Assembly (NCBI GenBank): GCA_021324575.1
Contig: JAJPIW010000028.1
Location: 1-64,000 of the forward strand
Source of the DNA: Intrasporangiaceae bacterium
Lineage (GTDB): Bacteria > Actinomycetota > Actinomycetes > Actinomycetales > Dermatophilaceae
Length of the DNA stretch: 64,000 nucleotides
Direction: 5' to 3'
How positions within the stretch are numbered: position 1 is the first letter of the stretch; every line of letters starts with the position of its first letter. This document shows positions 19,444 to 26,692 of this stretch, in pieces. The notes beneath the pieces are model-generated. The model was given only the letters and a program-made list of their open reading frames with translations, had not been told where the DNA came from and searched no databases. A program made the position numbers and the translations under genes.

Positions 19444-20061
19444 TCAGCTGTTCTGGGCTTCCCAGGTCAAGCCGATGGCAGCGGTGCCGCCCTGGGCGGC
19501 GTTCGGGGTGGCCGAGTCGACGGTGTACTTGATCTGGAAGGTCCGCGTCTCGGCGGCCGAGCCGGTCGGGGTCCAGGTGCCGAGGCCGGTTGCGTAGCTC
19601 GTGGCGCTGGTGGCGAGGTTGGCCAGCGTGCCGGTGTAGACGTTGCTGCCTGTCGCGAGGGGGGTGAAGCCGGTGCCCGAGGCGAAGCTGCCGCCGGTGC
19701 CCTGGGTGATGACCAGGTTGACGTAGGAGCTGAGCCCGTTGGTCGTCGCCGGGTTCGTGCCGTAGAGCTTGACGGCCGAGGCGAGCGAGCCGTTGGAGGT
19801 GACCGCGATGACCTTGGTGCCGGTGGCGCCGGGCGCGAGGTTGCTGACCGTGAACGCGGCGGTGTTGCTGTCGTCATCGGAGAGCGCGACGGTGCCGGTG
19901 GTCCAGTTGTTCGTCGGGTTGACCGTCGTCGCGCTGAAGGCGGCGTACGAGGAGTGCGCGATGAGTGCGCCGCTGAGGGCGAGCGCGGCCGGGATGGCGC
20001 CCCACGTGGCGATGCGGGTGGTGCGGCCGGTGCGGCTCGTGCGGGCGGTGCGAAGGGACAT
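19444..20061 (-). CDS. TasA/camelysin-like exported protein with SipW-type signal
   Basis: A 205-residue protein with an Arg-rich start, a hydrophobic segment (about 19-36), and the SipW-substrate pattern ALIAHSSYAAFSATTVNPTNNW followed by TGTVALSDDD. In Bacillus, TasA is cleaved by SipW and forms matrix fibres. The mature part is beta-rich, Thr/Ser/Gly-rich and Cys-free, fitting a surface fibre or coat subunit. It precedes the signal peptidase-LamG gene on one strand and diverges from a marR gene across a 258-bp AT-richer promoter region. Confidence 0.78.
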   Translation of the reverse strand: MSLRTARTSRTGRTTRIATWGAIPAALALSGALIAHSSYAAFSATTVNPTNNWTTGTVALSDDDSNTAAFTVSNLAPGATGTKVIAVTSNGSLASAVKLYGTNPATTNGLSSYVNLVITQGTGGSFASGTGFTPLATGSNVYTGTLANLATSATSYATGLGTWTPTGSAAETRTFQIKYTVDSATPNAAQGGTAAIGLTWEAQNS

Positions 20062-20135
20062 GTTCCTGGCTCCTGATGGTGACTTCGTGGTGGGGTCGGT
20101 GTGCGACCCGCTGAGAGAACATTAACCATTCAATC

Positions 20136-20309
20136 ACTTGATAGTCAAGTAGTATGTTTAGACAGTAACTCGTCTACGAAGGGACTAGTTGAGCATCGTC
20201 CGTTCGGCCATCTCACGCCTACAAACCAGTGCAAATTGGGCAGGTTGTTGGGGTTTTGACTCCGGGTTGTTGCCCGTCGGATAGAGTTGACTCGTAAATA
20301 ACTTGTCAA
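20136..20309. promoter_or_regulatory. Divergent promoter region with MarR-type palindromes
   Basis: ACTTGA-TAG-TCAAGT is a perfect inverted repeat at 20,136-20,150, and a TTGAC ... GTCAA repeat spans 20,287-20,309 just before the marR start. The region is clearly AT-richer than its surroundings. Both sites share an ACTTG half, so they are good candidates for operators of the neighbouring MarR protein controlling the TasA-like gene and itself. Confidence 0.6.
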
Positions 20310-20319
20310 AGGAGTAGTC

Positions 20320-20772
20320 GTGAACACCCCATCACCGGCCAAGGCGGACGCCGTCTTGGAGGCGTTGCGCCGGGTCATGATGGGCAACAACCGGTTGCAC
20401 GCGGCGCTGGCCAGCGAGCTCGGGATCAACCCGACCGAGCTCAGTGCCCTCACCCACGTCGCGAGCGAGCCGGGTCTGACCCCCAAGGCGCTCTCGGCTC
20501 TCCTGGGCATCACGACCGGGTCGACGACGAGCACGACCGACCACCTGGCCAGGGCCGGATTCGTCGTCCGCGAGCCGCACCCCGGGGACCGTCGCAGCAT
20601 CCTGCTCGACCTGACCCCGGCCGGCCGGCACGCGATGCTGTGGGTGCTCGAGCAGTACGAGCGGGCACTTGCGTCGACCTACGCCCTGCACCCGGACGCG
20701 AGACCCGACGTCATCGCGGGCTTCCTCACCGACCTGGCCACCCAGTTCGACCAGACCGTCACGAAGCCCTGA
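20320..20772 (+). CDS. MarR family transcriptional regulator
   Basis: A 150-residue winged-helix protein. The recognition helix region is LTPKALSALLGITTGSTTSTTDHLARAGFV and the wing is REPHPGDRRSILLDLTPAG, both typical of MarR. It starts with GTG with AAGGAG upstream. It diverges from the TasA-like gene and most likely represses it; the ligand is unknown. It is the last chromosomal gene before the integrated element. Confidence 0.88.
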   Translation: MNTPSPAKADAVLEALRRVMMGNNRLHAALASELGINPTELSALTHVASEPGLTPKALSALLGITTGSTTSTTDHLARAGFVVREPHPGDRRSILLDLTPAGRHAMLWVLEQYERALASTYALHPDARPDVIAGFLTDLATQFDQTVTKP

Positions 20773-20880
20773 GCCACTCGCGCTCCGGCTCGAGCACTCG
20801 ACTCGTGTTCGCCGTGGTCAGTCTCTGTTGGCGATGCCGTAGTAACGGCCCCGATTGTGGCCCTGATCTGCGGAAACGTA

Positions 20881-20928
20881 TTGGTCGGGGTGACAGGATT
20901 TGAACCTGCGGCCTCTTCGTCCCGAACG
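20881..20928. repeat. attL, left direct repeat of the element
   Basis: 48 bases identical to 31,741-31,788. It covers the tRNA-Pro 3' half, from CCA to the anticodon arm on the minus strand, with no 5' half, so it is an attachment scar and not a tRNA gene. The 53 bases to its left also resemble those left of attR. Confidence 0.92.
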
Positions 20929-21054
20929 CCCCCAGGCATTTTCTGGATCGCGGATTACGTTGCAGCACAATGCAATTCGTTGTCGAGTACTTGGGCCAAA
21001 TGGGGGTGTCTGGGGGCTTGCGGGCTCGCGAGGGGCTCACGGCTGTCTCCCTGC

Positions 21055-21264
21055 TCAGCCGGCGAGCCGCATGAGGAGCAGGCCAAGAGCTGCTACTCCG
21101 AGAAAGAGTCCCGACGGGAGGCTCATCGGCGATGTCTTCGACTGGACCAGTTTGTCGACGGCGGAGTGGCCGCGCCTCCTGCCGTCCATGATGCGACTGA
21201 TCACGAACGCGACGATCCCGGCGTAGAACAGCAGGTCCCCGATGCCGAATTGTGCGTTGTTCAC
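21055..21264 (-). CDS. Small two-helix membrane protein, element cargo
   Basis: A 69-residue protein from GTG 21264 with helices at about 9-24 (GDLLFYAGIVAFVISRI) and 48-66 (LPSGLFLGVAALGLLLMRL) and a basic loop between. No family is recognised. It lies just inside attL, in the cargo part of the element. Longer upstream starts add a non-hydrophobic Arg-rich stretch that does not look coding. Confidence 0.5.
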   Translation of the reverse strand: MNNAQFGIGDLLFYAGIVAFVISRIMDGRRRGHSAVDKLVQSKTSPMSLPSGLFLGVAALGLLLMRLAG

Positions 21265-21501
21265 TCGCACAGTGTGGCGGCAGAGGTGCGAGTCCAGCCA
21301 ACCTCGGCCGCGGCGCTTCCGTTGTCCAGGACTAGCCACCAACTCGATAGCGGAGCACAAGAGCCTGCCGGAGCGGCCGGGTCAAAGCTGGCCGGAGGCC
21401 ATCACGCAGTGACGCGCAGCGGCATTGACGCGGTCCGGAGGTGGGCGGATGCTCGGCGTTCGGGTCGGCGGCGCCGTGACACCGTCGTACGGACGGGCAA
21501 A

Positions 21502-22125
21502 CTATGGCGTCGGTTCCAAGTCTGGTCCGGCATAGTCCAGTCCATATTTGTCGCGGGCGTAGTTCGTGAGCCCTACCTGCGTCAGAACAAGAGCGTCCAC
21601 TGCCCTGTCTATCTCGTCGGCCTGTCCTGGCAGGGCCGCGGTGTAACCGAGTTCAATCTGACGTCGCACCTTGTTGAGTCCCCTGCGTGGTCGGTCCATC
21701 GTGGCTTCGATCACGCTGGCGCCGGCCCTGTTTACTGCGCGTGCCCGCCGAACGGTTTCGGGATCGCTGTGGAGAAGGAGCGTCGAGAAGGCCCTGTTCA
21801 GCCCTTCGTCTGCTGTGACGAGCCGGTCATAGGCCGCGTCCAGGTCCAAGGGCGCGACCGTGCCGTTACGCCGCTCGCGCCGGGCCCCCCTTGCCTGGGC
21901 AAGCTTAACTGTCATGCGGAACCCGTTGGCCCGATGAACCAGGATTTGCGAGCAGACGAGTACGTCGAGGATCGCCTGCTGATCGGTGGTTTTGGCCGCC
22001 GACTCTCGTTCTGCGTCGAGCTGTGCCCTCAGTACGCGGACGGCTGTCCTGTGCGACATCGCCCCTCCGAGGACAACGCCGACCAGGCCCGAGACGACCG
22101 GGAGCAGCGATTGCCAGTAGTCCAC
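21502..22125 (-). CDS. Single-pass membrane protein with helical cytoplasmic domain, element cargo
   Basis: A 207-residue protein with an N-terminal helix (LLPVVSGLVGVVLGG, about 7-22) and a long, mostly helical remainder rich in Arg, Ala and Glu. The segment LRAQLDAERESAAKTTDQQAI probably forms a coiled coil. It is not assigned to a family. Lower GC than the chromosome and position near attL mark it as accessory. It could work with the nearby small membrane protein, but the 238-bp gap makes an operon unsure. Confidence 0.6.
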   Translation of the reverse strand: MDYWQSLLPVVSGLVGVVLGGAMSHRTAVRVLRAQLDAERESAAKTTDQQAILDVLVCSQILVHRANGFRMTVKLAQARGARRERRNGTVAPLDLDAAYDRLVTADEGLNRAFSTLLLHSDPETVRRARAVNRAGASVIEATMDRPRRGLNKVRRQIELGYTAALPGQADEIDRAVDALVLTQVGLTNYARDKYGLDYAGPDLEPTP

Positions 22126-22202
22126 GTGTCAGAGCGTAGGCGGGACGGCCGACAGGCATTGCGGGGTGCGGTGGGGTGCGCATAGGGCGCGAAGCGCCCG
22201 GA

Positions 22203-22232
22203 GCGCGGGGTCCCCATCGCGGGGCCCCGCGC
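22203..22232 (-). terminator. GC-rich hairpin
   Basis: GCGCGGGG pairs with CCCCGCGC, with inner CCCC/GGGG pairing, downstream of the broken cutA locus on the minus strand and upstream of the membrane-protein gene. It has no U-tract. Confidence 0.45.
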
Positions 22233-22358
22233 TTCTGCGTGGCGGAGCCGCGCTCTTGAGCCAGTAAAGAAAGTCCTCACCAGCCACGCTCCGTCGGATC
22301 ACAACGCTCCGGCGGTGACAAGGGTCATATGGCGAGCGGTGCTGGGCGTCAAGCCGCA

Positions 22359-22849
22359 CTACGCGTGATCGAGCTTTCGGGCCGTCGCGCGCCGAATGTG
22401 ATCTTGGACGCCAGACATGCCTGAGCGACCCTGCGCGCCAATCTTCAAGCGCGCTGAATCCATGGCATCCCGGACTTCCCGCCGGATTCTGAGTTCATCC
22501 AACCCTTCGCACTTCTTGCGGACCTCGTCCGTGAGCGCGACCAACTGAACCGGAGTCGACTCGTAGCGGGAAATATCGCTGATCAGTGGCAGGTTTGTGC
22601 GAACCTCCTGCTCAATGGCGGTGCGCACGTCTGCTCGACGGACGATGGCGTCTACCAGGTCGGTGCGGGTGTGGAGGGCGACGCGGCTTTCGGGGTGGTC
22701 GTGGATCTCGCCCCCCAGCGGTAGATGGCGCGGATCTGTTCGATCTGGTTGGCTCCGGCGACGAGGCGGTCTTCGATGAGGCGGCGGGTGAAGTCGGCGA
22801 GCCAGTCGGCGTCGGGGGCGGTGATGATGACTTCGCAGATGTCGGTCAT
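22359..22849 (-). pseudogene. cutA-like gene, frameshifted and with a foreign C-terminus
   Basis: From ATG 22849 the protein reads MTDICEVIITAPDADWLADF and continues RLIEDRLVAGANQIEQIRAIYRWG, a good CutA1 N-terminal half. CutA proteins are small trimeric proteins linked to divalent metals. At the six-C run 22,711-22,716 (six G in the gene) one base is missing. After correction the frame continues GEIHDHPESRVALHTRTDLVDAIVRRADV, still CutA-like, then loses similarity and runs on to 22,359. The ATG overlaps the stop of the upstream remnant (ATGA). A sequencing error in the homopolymer could explain the shift but not the altered end. Confidence 0.7.
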
Positions 22850-23046
22850 GGGGTGGCCTTGCCTTCCTGGACGAGCCGTCGGGCGGTGCCTTCGTCGTGG
22901 GCCAGGGCGCCGAGCCCGGTCAGGGTGTCGCCGTCGTGGCTGAGGCCGACCCAACGGCCGGTCATCTGTTGGCCGTGCGGGTGCATTGTGAAGTACATCG
23001 TGCCTTTGGAGCGGACGGAGCCGTCTGTGGCGTGAAGGTTTGGCAA
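22846..23046 (-). pseudogene. C-terminal remnant of an element regulator-like protein
   Basis: A 66-codon frame containing SVRSKGTMYFTMHPHGQQMTGRWVGLSHDGDTLTGLGALAHDEGTA. To my memory this resembles the C-terminal part of larger regulator-like proteins found before cutA in actinomycete elements, but I cannot confirm that. It has no normal start (the first possible one is TTG) and no ribosome site. It begins directly after the stop of the 412-residue cargo gene and in the same frame as that gene, which suggests the N-terminal part was replaced when the cargo gene arrived. Confidence 0.5.
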
Positions 23047-23049
23047 CCA

Positions 23050-24288
23050 TCAGTTTCGTACGTCAAAAGGTAGCCACCATCGGTTGGGTTCATCCCGGGT
23101 GATTGTTTCGTAGAAGGAACGAGAGAAATCATCCAATTGGTAACCCATCAGCTCGGGCCGACCGAGCCTCGCGAACATTGTCCGTGGGAAGCGCCGCCGC
23201 TGGTCCCACAGCCGATCATTTACGAAACTTCTGATCGCCCGGTAGCCCTGCTCAGCTGCCGCTGCCTCGGTGGATTCTGGTGAATACCCAGTGTGAACAA
23301 CACGGTTGCGGAGCAGATAGAGCGATTGCCAGTAGCTGTATGCGGCGGTCGAGGGGTCCTTGCGGTCCCAGTTGCCGCCGAGCAACCTGGGAATCGTTGT
23401 CTTGAACAAGCTCTCGAAAGTCTTGAAGCCGGAGAGGGCGGCGTGTATTTGTTGCGAGGTCTGTCCACTATCGACCATTGTCATCGCCCACGTGCTGAAT
23501 ATGAGGCTCTCAAGCGATGTTTGAAGGCTGACGGTCTGGCTCTCGTGGTCACCGGCCCGACCTTGTCTCTTCGATTTATCGAACCACAAGCGGGCACTTA
23601 TATAGGGGTGGCCATAGTGTATGTCCTCTAGGCAACCCGCGATGCCTGCCCCAAGGTCCTCGTCCATGGCCATCTCAGGTGGGTATAGGGGGACATTATC
23701 TGGGTGCATCAGCACGGGGCCGGTCATCCTCCATGCGCCGTCCTCCAAGCGTTCGCCGCTCGTCACGAGCCATCCGAGTTGGGTAGTGTTGACCGGGAAG
23801 ACATCGTCGCGTCCGTATTTGATTGCATAGGCGGTTAGGAACATATTTAGTTGGCCAAGGCATCTATGGAAAGCATACTCGGGGCCCTCCGGCTCGAATT
23901 CCAGGCGTCTCGCCTGAGTCTCGGCCGTTACCCACTGCACGTATGCTCCCGGGATCAGGAACGGCTCGCCACCAAGCGCCTCATCATCAACGCGATTCCC
24001 AAAGAATTGATGGATAACCTCCGGTAAACTCGGATCGTCGATTGCAGCGGACGGATTTGGATGCATCAAGAACCGAAGTTTCACCATCGGAAAAGGGTCG
24101 AATGCGGTGAGATCTGGTTTCGCCCAACTCCGCCCAAGTGAGCTGTCCTTCGGATCGAGAGCAGCTCCGAAAAGGAGCATGATGTGCTCTCTTTCCTGCA
24201 ATGTCAGGCCAAGCCCAAATGGGAGTGGGAATGTATAGGTGATCCAGGCACCCGAAGGCGTAGTCTCGTCTGGCTCCACGACAGGCAA
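23050..24288 (-). CDS. Low-GC cargo protein with HEPN-like Rx4H motif
   Basis: A 412-residue protein of no family I can name. The N-terminal two-thirds is mixed, with TFPLPFGLGLTLQEREHIMLLFG and VKLRFLMHPNPSAAIDDP. Around residues 245-375 it becomes helical: LQTSLESLIFSTWAMTMVD, then SYWQSLYLLRNRVVHTGYSPE, where R327 and H332 form Rx4H with an Asn-Arg next to the Arg, as in HEPN ribonucleases. GC sampled in this gene is about 43-50 %, against about 70 % around it, a sign of recent acquisition. The start is TTG 24288 (GGAG upstream) or GTG 24279. Many HEPN proteins are phage-defence or toxin RNases, so a defence role is plausible but unproven. No antitoxin-like partner is adjacent. Confidence 0.65.
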   Translation of the reverse strand: MPVVEPDETTPSGAWITYTFPLPFGLGLTLQEREHIMLLFGAALDPKDSSLGRSWAKPDLTAFDPFPMVKLRFLMHPNPSAAIDDPSLPEVIHQFFGNRVDDEALGGEPFLIPGAYVQWVTAETQARRLEFEPEGPEYAFHRCLGQLNMFLTAYAIKYGRDDVFPVNTTQLGWLVTSGERLEDGAWRMTGPVLMHPDNVPLYPPEMAMDEDLGAGIAGCLEDIHYGHPYISARLWFDKSKRQGRAGDHESQTVSLQTSLESLIFSTWAMTMVDSGQTSQQIHAALSGFKTFESLFKTTIPRLLGGNWDRKDPSTAAYSYWQSLYLLRNRVVHTGYSPESTEAAAAEQGYRAIRSFVNDRLWDQRRRFPRTMFARLGRPELMGYQLDDFSRSFYETITRDEPNRWWLPFDVRN

Positions 24289-24447
24289 CTCTGCTCCATT
24301 CGTCCCTCAAGACTCATCTTCAAGGATGCACTTGTTTGGGTTATTGATTCTCAGCCGCGCTGACACCCTTTGTCCTGGGGTACTGGTCCCGCCGTTGGTT
24401 CAGGACTAGGCAGCGTCGCCCGTAGGCCGGCATTTTGCAATCGTTCG

Positions 24448-25098
24448 TCATTTCGTTGTCGGTTCGACCAGGCGGCGTGTGTAGCCAGCCGCCGCGAGGC
24501 GGCCGAAAGCGCTCATAGCGTCGGGCGTGACGACCTGGGGGGCTGCGAAGCCTTGGTCGGCGTAGACCCAGATGCGCTGGGTGTCGCCGACGAGCATGTT
24601 GATGACCTTGTCTTGGTCGCCGATTGAGGCGATGTAGTCCAGCAAGGGCAGTAGTCGTGACGCGCAGACCACGTCGAGTTCGGGCCACAGCTTGCGACAA
24701 GTGGCGTAGGCGCGGCGTTGTTGGTAGGGCCGGCTAATGATGGTCGCGGACTGTGGCTGGATGCCCTTGCTGTCGAGGAGTTCTCGCGTGCGGGTGAAGT
24801 TGTCTCCGGTGTTGGTGGCGTGGGGTTCGATGATGATCGCGTCGTCGGGCACGCCAAGTTGGATGGCGCGTTCGGCGTAGTGGACGGCTTCCCCGCGGGG
24901 AAAGACTTCGATGGTGGTCGGCGCATTGGCTCCGGTGAACACGATGAGCGGGAACCGGCCTTGGTGGTAGAGGTCGGCGGTGTGTTCGGCGACGCCGATG
25001 TCGTGGCTGCCGAGACCGATGGCGATGTCGGTGTTGCGTGGTTCGTGGTGCATCTGGTGGTAGTCCCAGAGGATTTGGGCGTCTTCGAGGACGGTCAT
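24448..25098 (-). CDS. YdcF/ElyC (DUF218) family protein
   Basis: A 216-residue protein with the DUF218 pattern AIGLGSHDIGVAEHTADLYHQGRFPLIVFTGANAP, then EAVHYAERAIQLGVPDDAIIIEPHATNTGDNF and ATIISRPYQQRRAYATCRKLWP. Family members act in envelope carbon-lipid metabolism or have unknown roles. This one has no membrane helix, so it is cytoplasmic. ATG 25098 lies 10 bp after the gntR stop with a GGAGCC ribosome site, so both are co-transcribed. The last 40 residues (MSAFGRLAAAGYTRRLVEP) are less typical. Confidence 0.8.
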   Translation of the reverse strand: MTVLEDAQILWDYHQMHHEPRNTDIAIGLGSHDIGVAEHTADLYHQGRFPLIVFTGANAPTTIEVFPRGEAVHYAERAIQLGVPDDAIIIEPHATNTGDNFTRTRELLDSKGIQPQSATIISRPYQQRRAYATCRKLWPELDVVCASRLLPLLDYIASIGDQDKVINMLVGDTQRIWVYADQGFAAPQVVTPDAMSAFGRLAAAGYTRRLVEPTTK

Positions 25099-25108
25099 GG
25101 CTGGCTCC

Positions 25109-25876
25109 TTAGTCCGGCATGTCGTAGGTGTAGGTCCAGGAGAACCGGCTGGCCGCGTGGACGCCGGTGGCGTATTCGACGGCGTGGCCGTCCTTGGTTC
25201 GGGTGATTCGCTCAAGGATCATCACGGGCTCCCCGGCGGGTAGTTCCAGAGTGGTCATCTCGTCGGGGGTGGGCATCCGGGCGTGGAAGGTCTCGGTGAC
25301 CTCATGAGGTTCCAGCCCTTGGAGGGTGAGGACGGCGAAGCCACCGCCTCGTCCTGCCGGTCCGGGTGTCGGGTCGACGAGTGGGGTGCCTTCGACGTCG
25401 GCGGGCCGGTAGTAGCTGGTCAGGGTGTGGGTGGGTCGGCCGTCCTGTTTGACGATGCGCGCCCGGGCGTAGACGTGGCTGTCGGGGTCGACGCCCAGGA
25501 CGTCGGCGGCGCGGACGGGCGGGTGGACGAGCTCGACGGTCTGGGTTTGGTCGGTGCGCTGCCAGGACTGGCCGGAGGCCTCCCTGTCGGCGATGAACGC
25601 GACGCTGTCGCCGTACTTCCATTTGCTCTTGGAGTACCGCTCGGCTCCGAGCCGGCGCATGGGCGGGCGTTTGCGAACAACGGTGCCGCGCCGACGAATT
25701 GGCGTGACGAGCCCTTCGGCTTCGAGCAGGGCCACGGCGTTGCGGATGGTCTTGACGTTGACCTCGTAGGCGGCGGCCATGTCGGCTTGCTTGGGGAGCG
25801 TTGACCCGGGTGGGTAGTCGCCCTGGTCGATGCCGCGGCGCAGGAGCGCGGCCAGGTCGCGGTAGCCCATGCCCAT
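25109..25876 (-). CDS. GntR/HutC family regulator of the element (KorSA-like)
   Basis: A 255-residue regulator. The N-terminal winged helix reads YPPGSTLPKQADMAAAYEVNVKTIRNAVALLEAEGLV with RRRGTVV as the wing. The C-terminal part (about 95-250) is the UTRA ligand-binding domain (YARARIVKQDGRPTH ... PVMILERITRTKDGHAVEYATG). In pSAM2 the homologous KorSA represses pra and transfer genes and keeps the element integrated. Here it diverges from the transfer operon across a 159-bp region with palindromes, fitting the same task. Confidence 0.87.
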   Translation of the reverse strand: MGMGYRDLAALLRRGIDQGDYPPGSTLPKQADMAAAYEVNVKTIRNAVALLEAEGLVTPIRRRGTVVRKRPPMRRLGAERYSKSKWKYGDSVAFIADREASGQSWQRTDQTQTVELVHPPVRAADVLGVDPDSHVYARARIVKQDGRPTHTLTSYYRPADVEGTPLVDPTPGPAGRGGGFAVLTLQGLEPHEVTETFHARMPTPDEMTTLELPAGEPVMILERITRTKDGHAVEYATGVHAASRFSWTYTYDMPD

Positions 25877-25957
25877 GCCGCACTCCTCTCGGTCTCATGC
25901 CTTCTGACTTAACGGTACCGGTAATGAACCCCAGGTAAGAAGATGGTAAATACATCC

Positions 25958-26012
25958 GGTTCTAATCGTGTCGTGTGTTACCGTGCTCGATAGAACCACC
26001 TCTAAGTGGTTC
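25958..26012. promoter_or_regulatory. Operator region of the GntR regulator
   Basis: GAACCAC-CTCTAA-GTGGTTC is a perfect 7-bp-arm palindrome at 25,993-26,012, 24 bases before the first transfer gene. GGTTCTA (25,958-25,964) is repeated inverted as TAGAACC overlapping it. Both share the GGTTC/GAACC core, as expected for a dimeric GntR protein. The region is AT-richer than the genes on either side and probably carries both divergent promoters. Confidence 0.7.
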
Positions 26013-26035
26013 ACCGTCTAGATCGGAGACAGATC

Positions 26036-26437
26036 GTGAGCACATACGCAGTGGACAGCAAGCGTCAGTCGATGAAGTCGACCGGGATCGTGGAGGAGGT
26101 CAAGGAGTGGGAGGAGCGGGACGGCAAGCGACGGCCGTCGGAGGTGCAGGCCCGGGATGAGGACACGGGTATGCCGTTGTGGTCGGTGGAGGTGGCCTAC
26201 CGGCAGTCGGCGTGGGGTCGGGAGCAGACGGTGACCGGCCGGGTCGTCGTTGGGATGCCGGTCAAGCCGGTGCTGGGGGAGTACGTCGCGGTGACGTTCG
26301 TGGATCTGCGGGTGACGGTCCGGGTGAACCAGGCCGGTGGGTTGGTGGAGACGTGGGAAGCCGACCGGTTGACCGATGACAAGCCCGCCAGCGCTGCTCC
26401 GTCCGGCCCGGCTGCCTCGTCAACGAAGGCGGCGTGA
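26036..26437 (+). CDS. Small conserved-type element protein of unknown function
   Basis: A 133-residue protein from GTG 26036 (CGGAG upstream). A charged N-terminus (VSTYAVDSKRQSMKSTGIVEEVKEWEERDGKR) precedes a beta-rich core (WSVEVAYRQSAWGREQTVTGRVVVGMPVKPVLGEYVAVTFVDLRVTVRVN). This looks like a small SH3-like or OB-like domain, followed by an Ala/Ser/Pro tail. First gene of the transfer-replication operon, directly under the GntR operator. Such small proteins next to traB occur in other AICEs, but no role can be assigned. Confidence 0.72.
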   Translation: MSTYAVDSKRQSMKSTGIVEEVKEWEERDGKRRPSEVQARDEDTGMPLWSVEVAYRQSAWGREQTVTGRVVVGMPVKPVLGEYVAVTFVDLRVTVRVNQAGGLVETWEADRLTDDKPASAAPSGPAASSTKAA

Positions 26438-26440
26438 CCG

Positions 26441-26689
26441 ATGTCGCCGCGGGAGGCGGTCGGGTGGGCCGACCAGCTCGGCTGCGCCGTGGAAGACGTC
26501 CCGGCCGTGCTGACCCGGCAGGCCCGCACCCTGGAGGCGCTCAGGGTGGAGGTGGTGCGGGCTCAGGACCAGATGGTCGGGGTGCCGGATCGGGAGGTGG
26601 CCGGGTCGCTTCACCGGGCCGCCTGCTCCCTCGGGGTGGCCGTGGTGCGGGTCCATGATGCGGCGGTCTCCGCCCGGCGGACGGCCTGA
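26441..26689 (+). CDS. Small helical element protein
   Basis: An 82-residue protein starting MSPREAVGWADQLGCAVEDV, mostly helical, ending RVHDAAVSARRTA. It lies 3 bp after the previous gene and 3 bp before the translocase, so it is translated from the same messenger. No family is recognised; it may be a Spd-like or accessory transfer protein by position only. Confidence 0.55.
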   Translation: MSPREAVGWADQLGCAVEDVPAVLTRQARTLEALRVEVVRAQDQMVGVPDREVAGSLHRAACSLGVAVVRVHDAAVSARRTA

Positions 26690-26692
26690 CCG

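Noticed and set aside
20881-20928. A second tRNA-Pro gene
   Set aside because: Only the 3' half is present; the 5' half and D-arm are missing, so it is the attL scar.
22129-22359. Reverse-strand frame between the membrane protein and cutA remnant
   Set aside because: It is Arg/Pro-rich without ribosome site and covers the GC-rich hairpin; probably non-coding.
23050-23052. Stop-codon readthrough or selenocysteine joining the cargo protein to the regulator remnant
   Set aside because: The frames are continuous across one TGA, but no hairpin or selenocysteine context is seen and the joined parts are unrelated; an insertion junction explains it better.
23050-25098. HEPN/MNT toxin-antitoxin pair
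   Set aside because: The neighbour is a DUF218 protein with no nucleotidyltransferase motif (GSxxxGxxxxxSDxD), so no MNT antitoxin is present.
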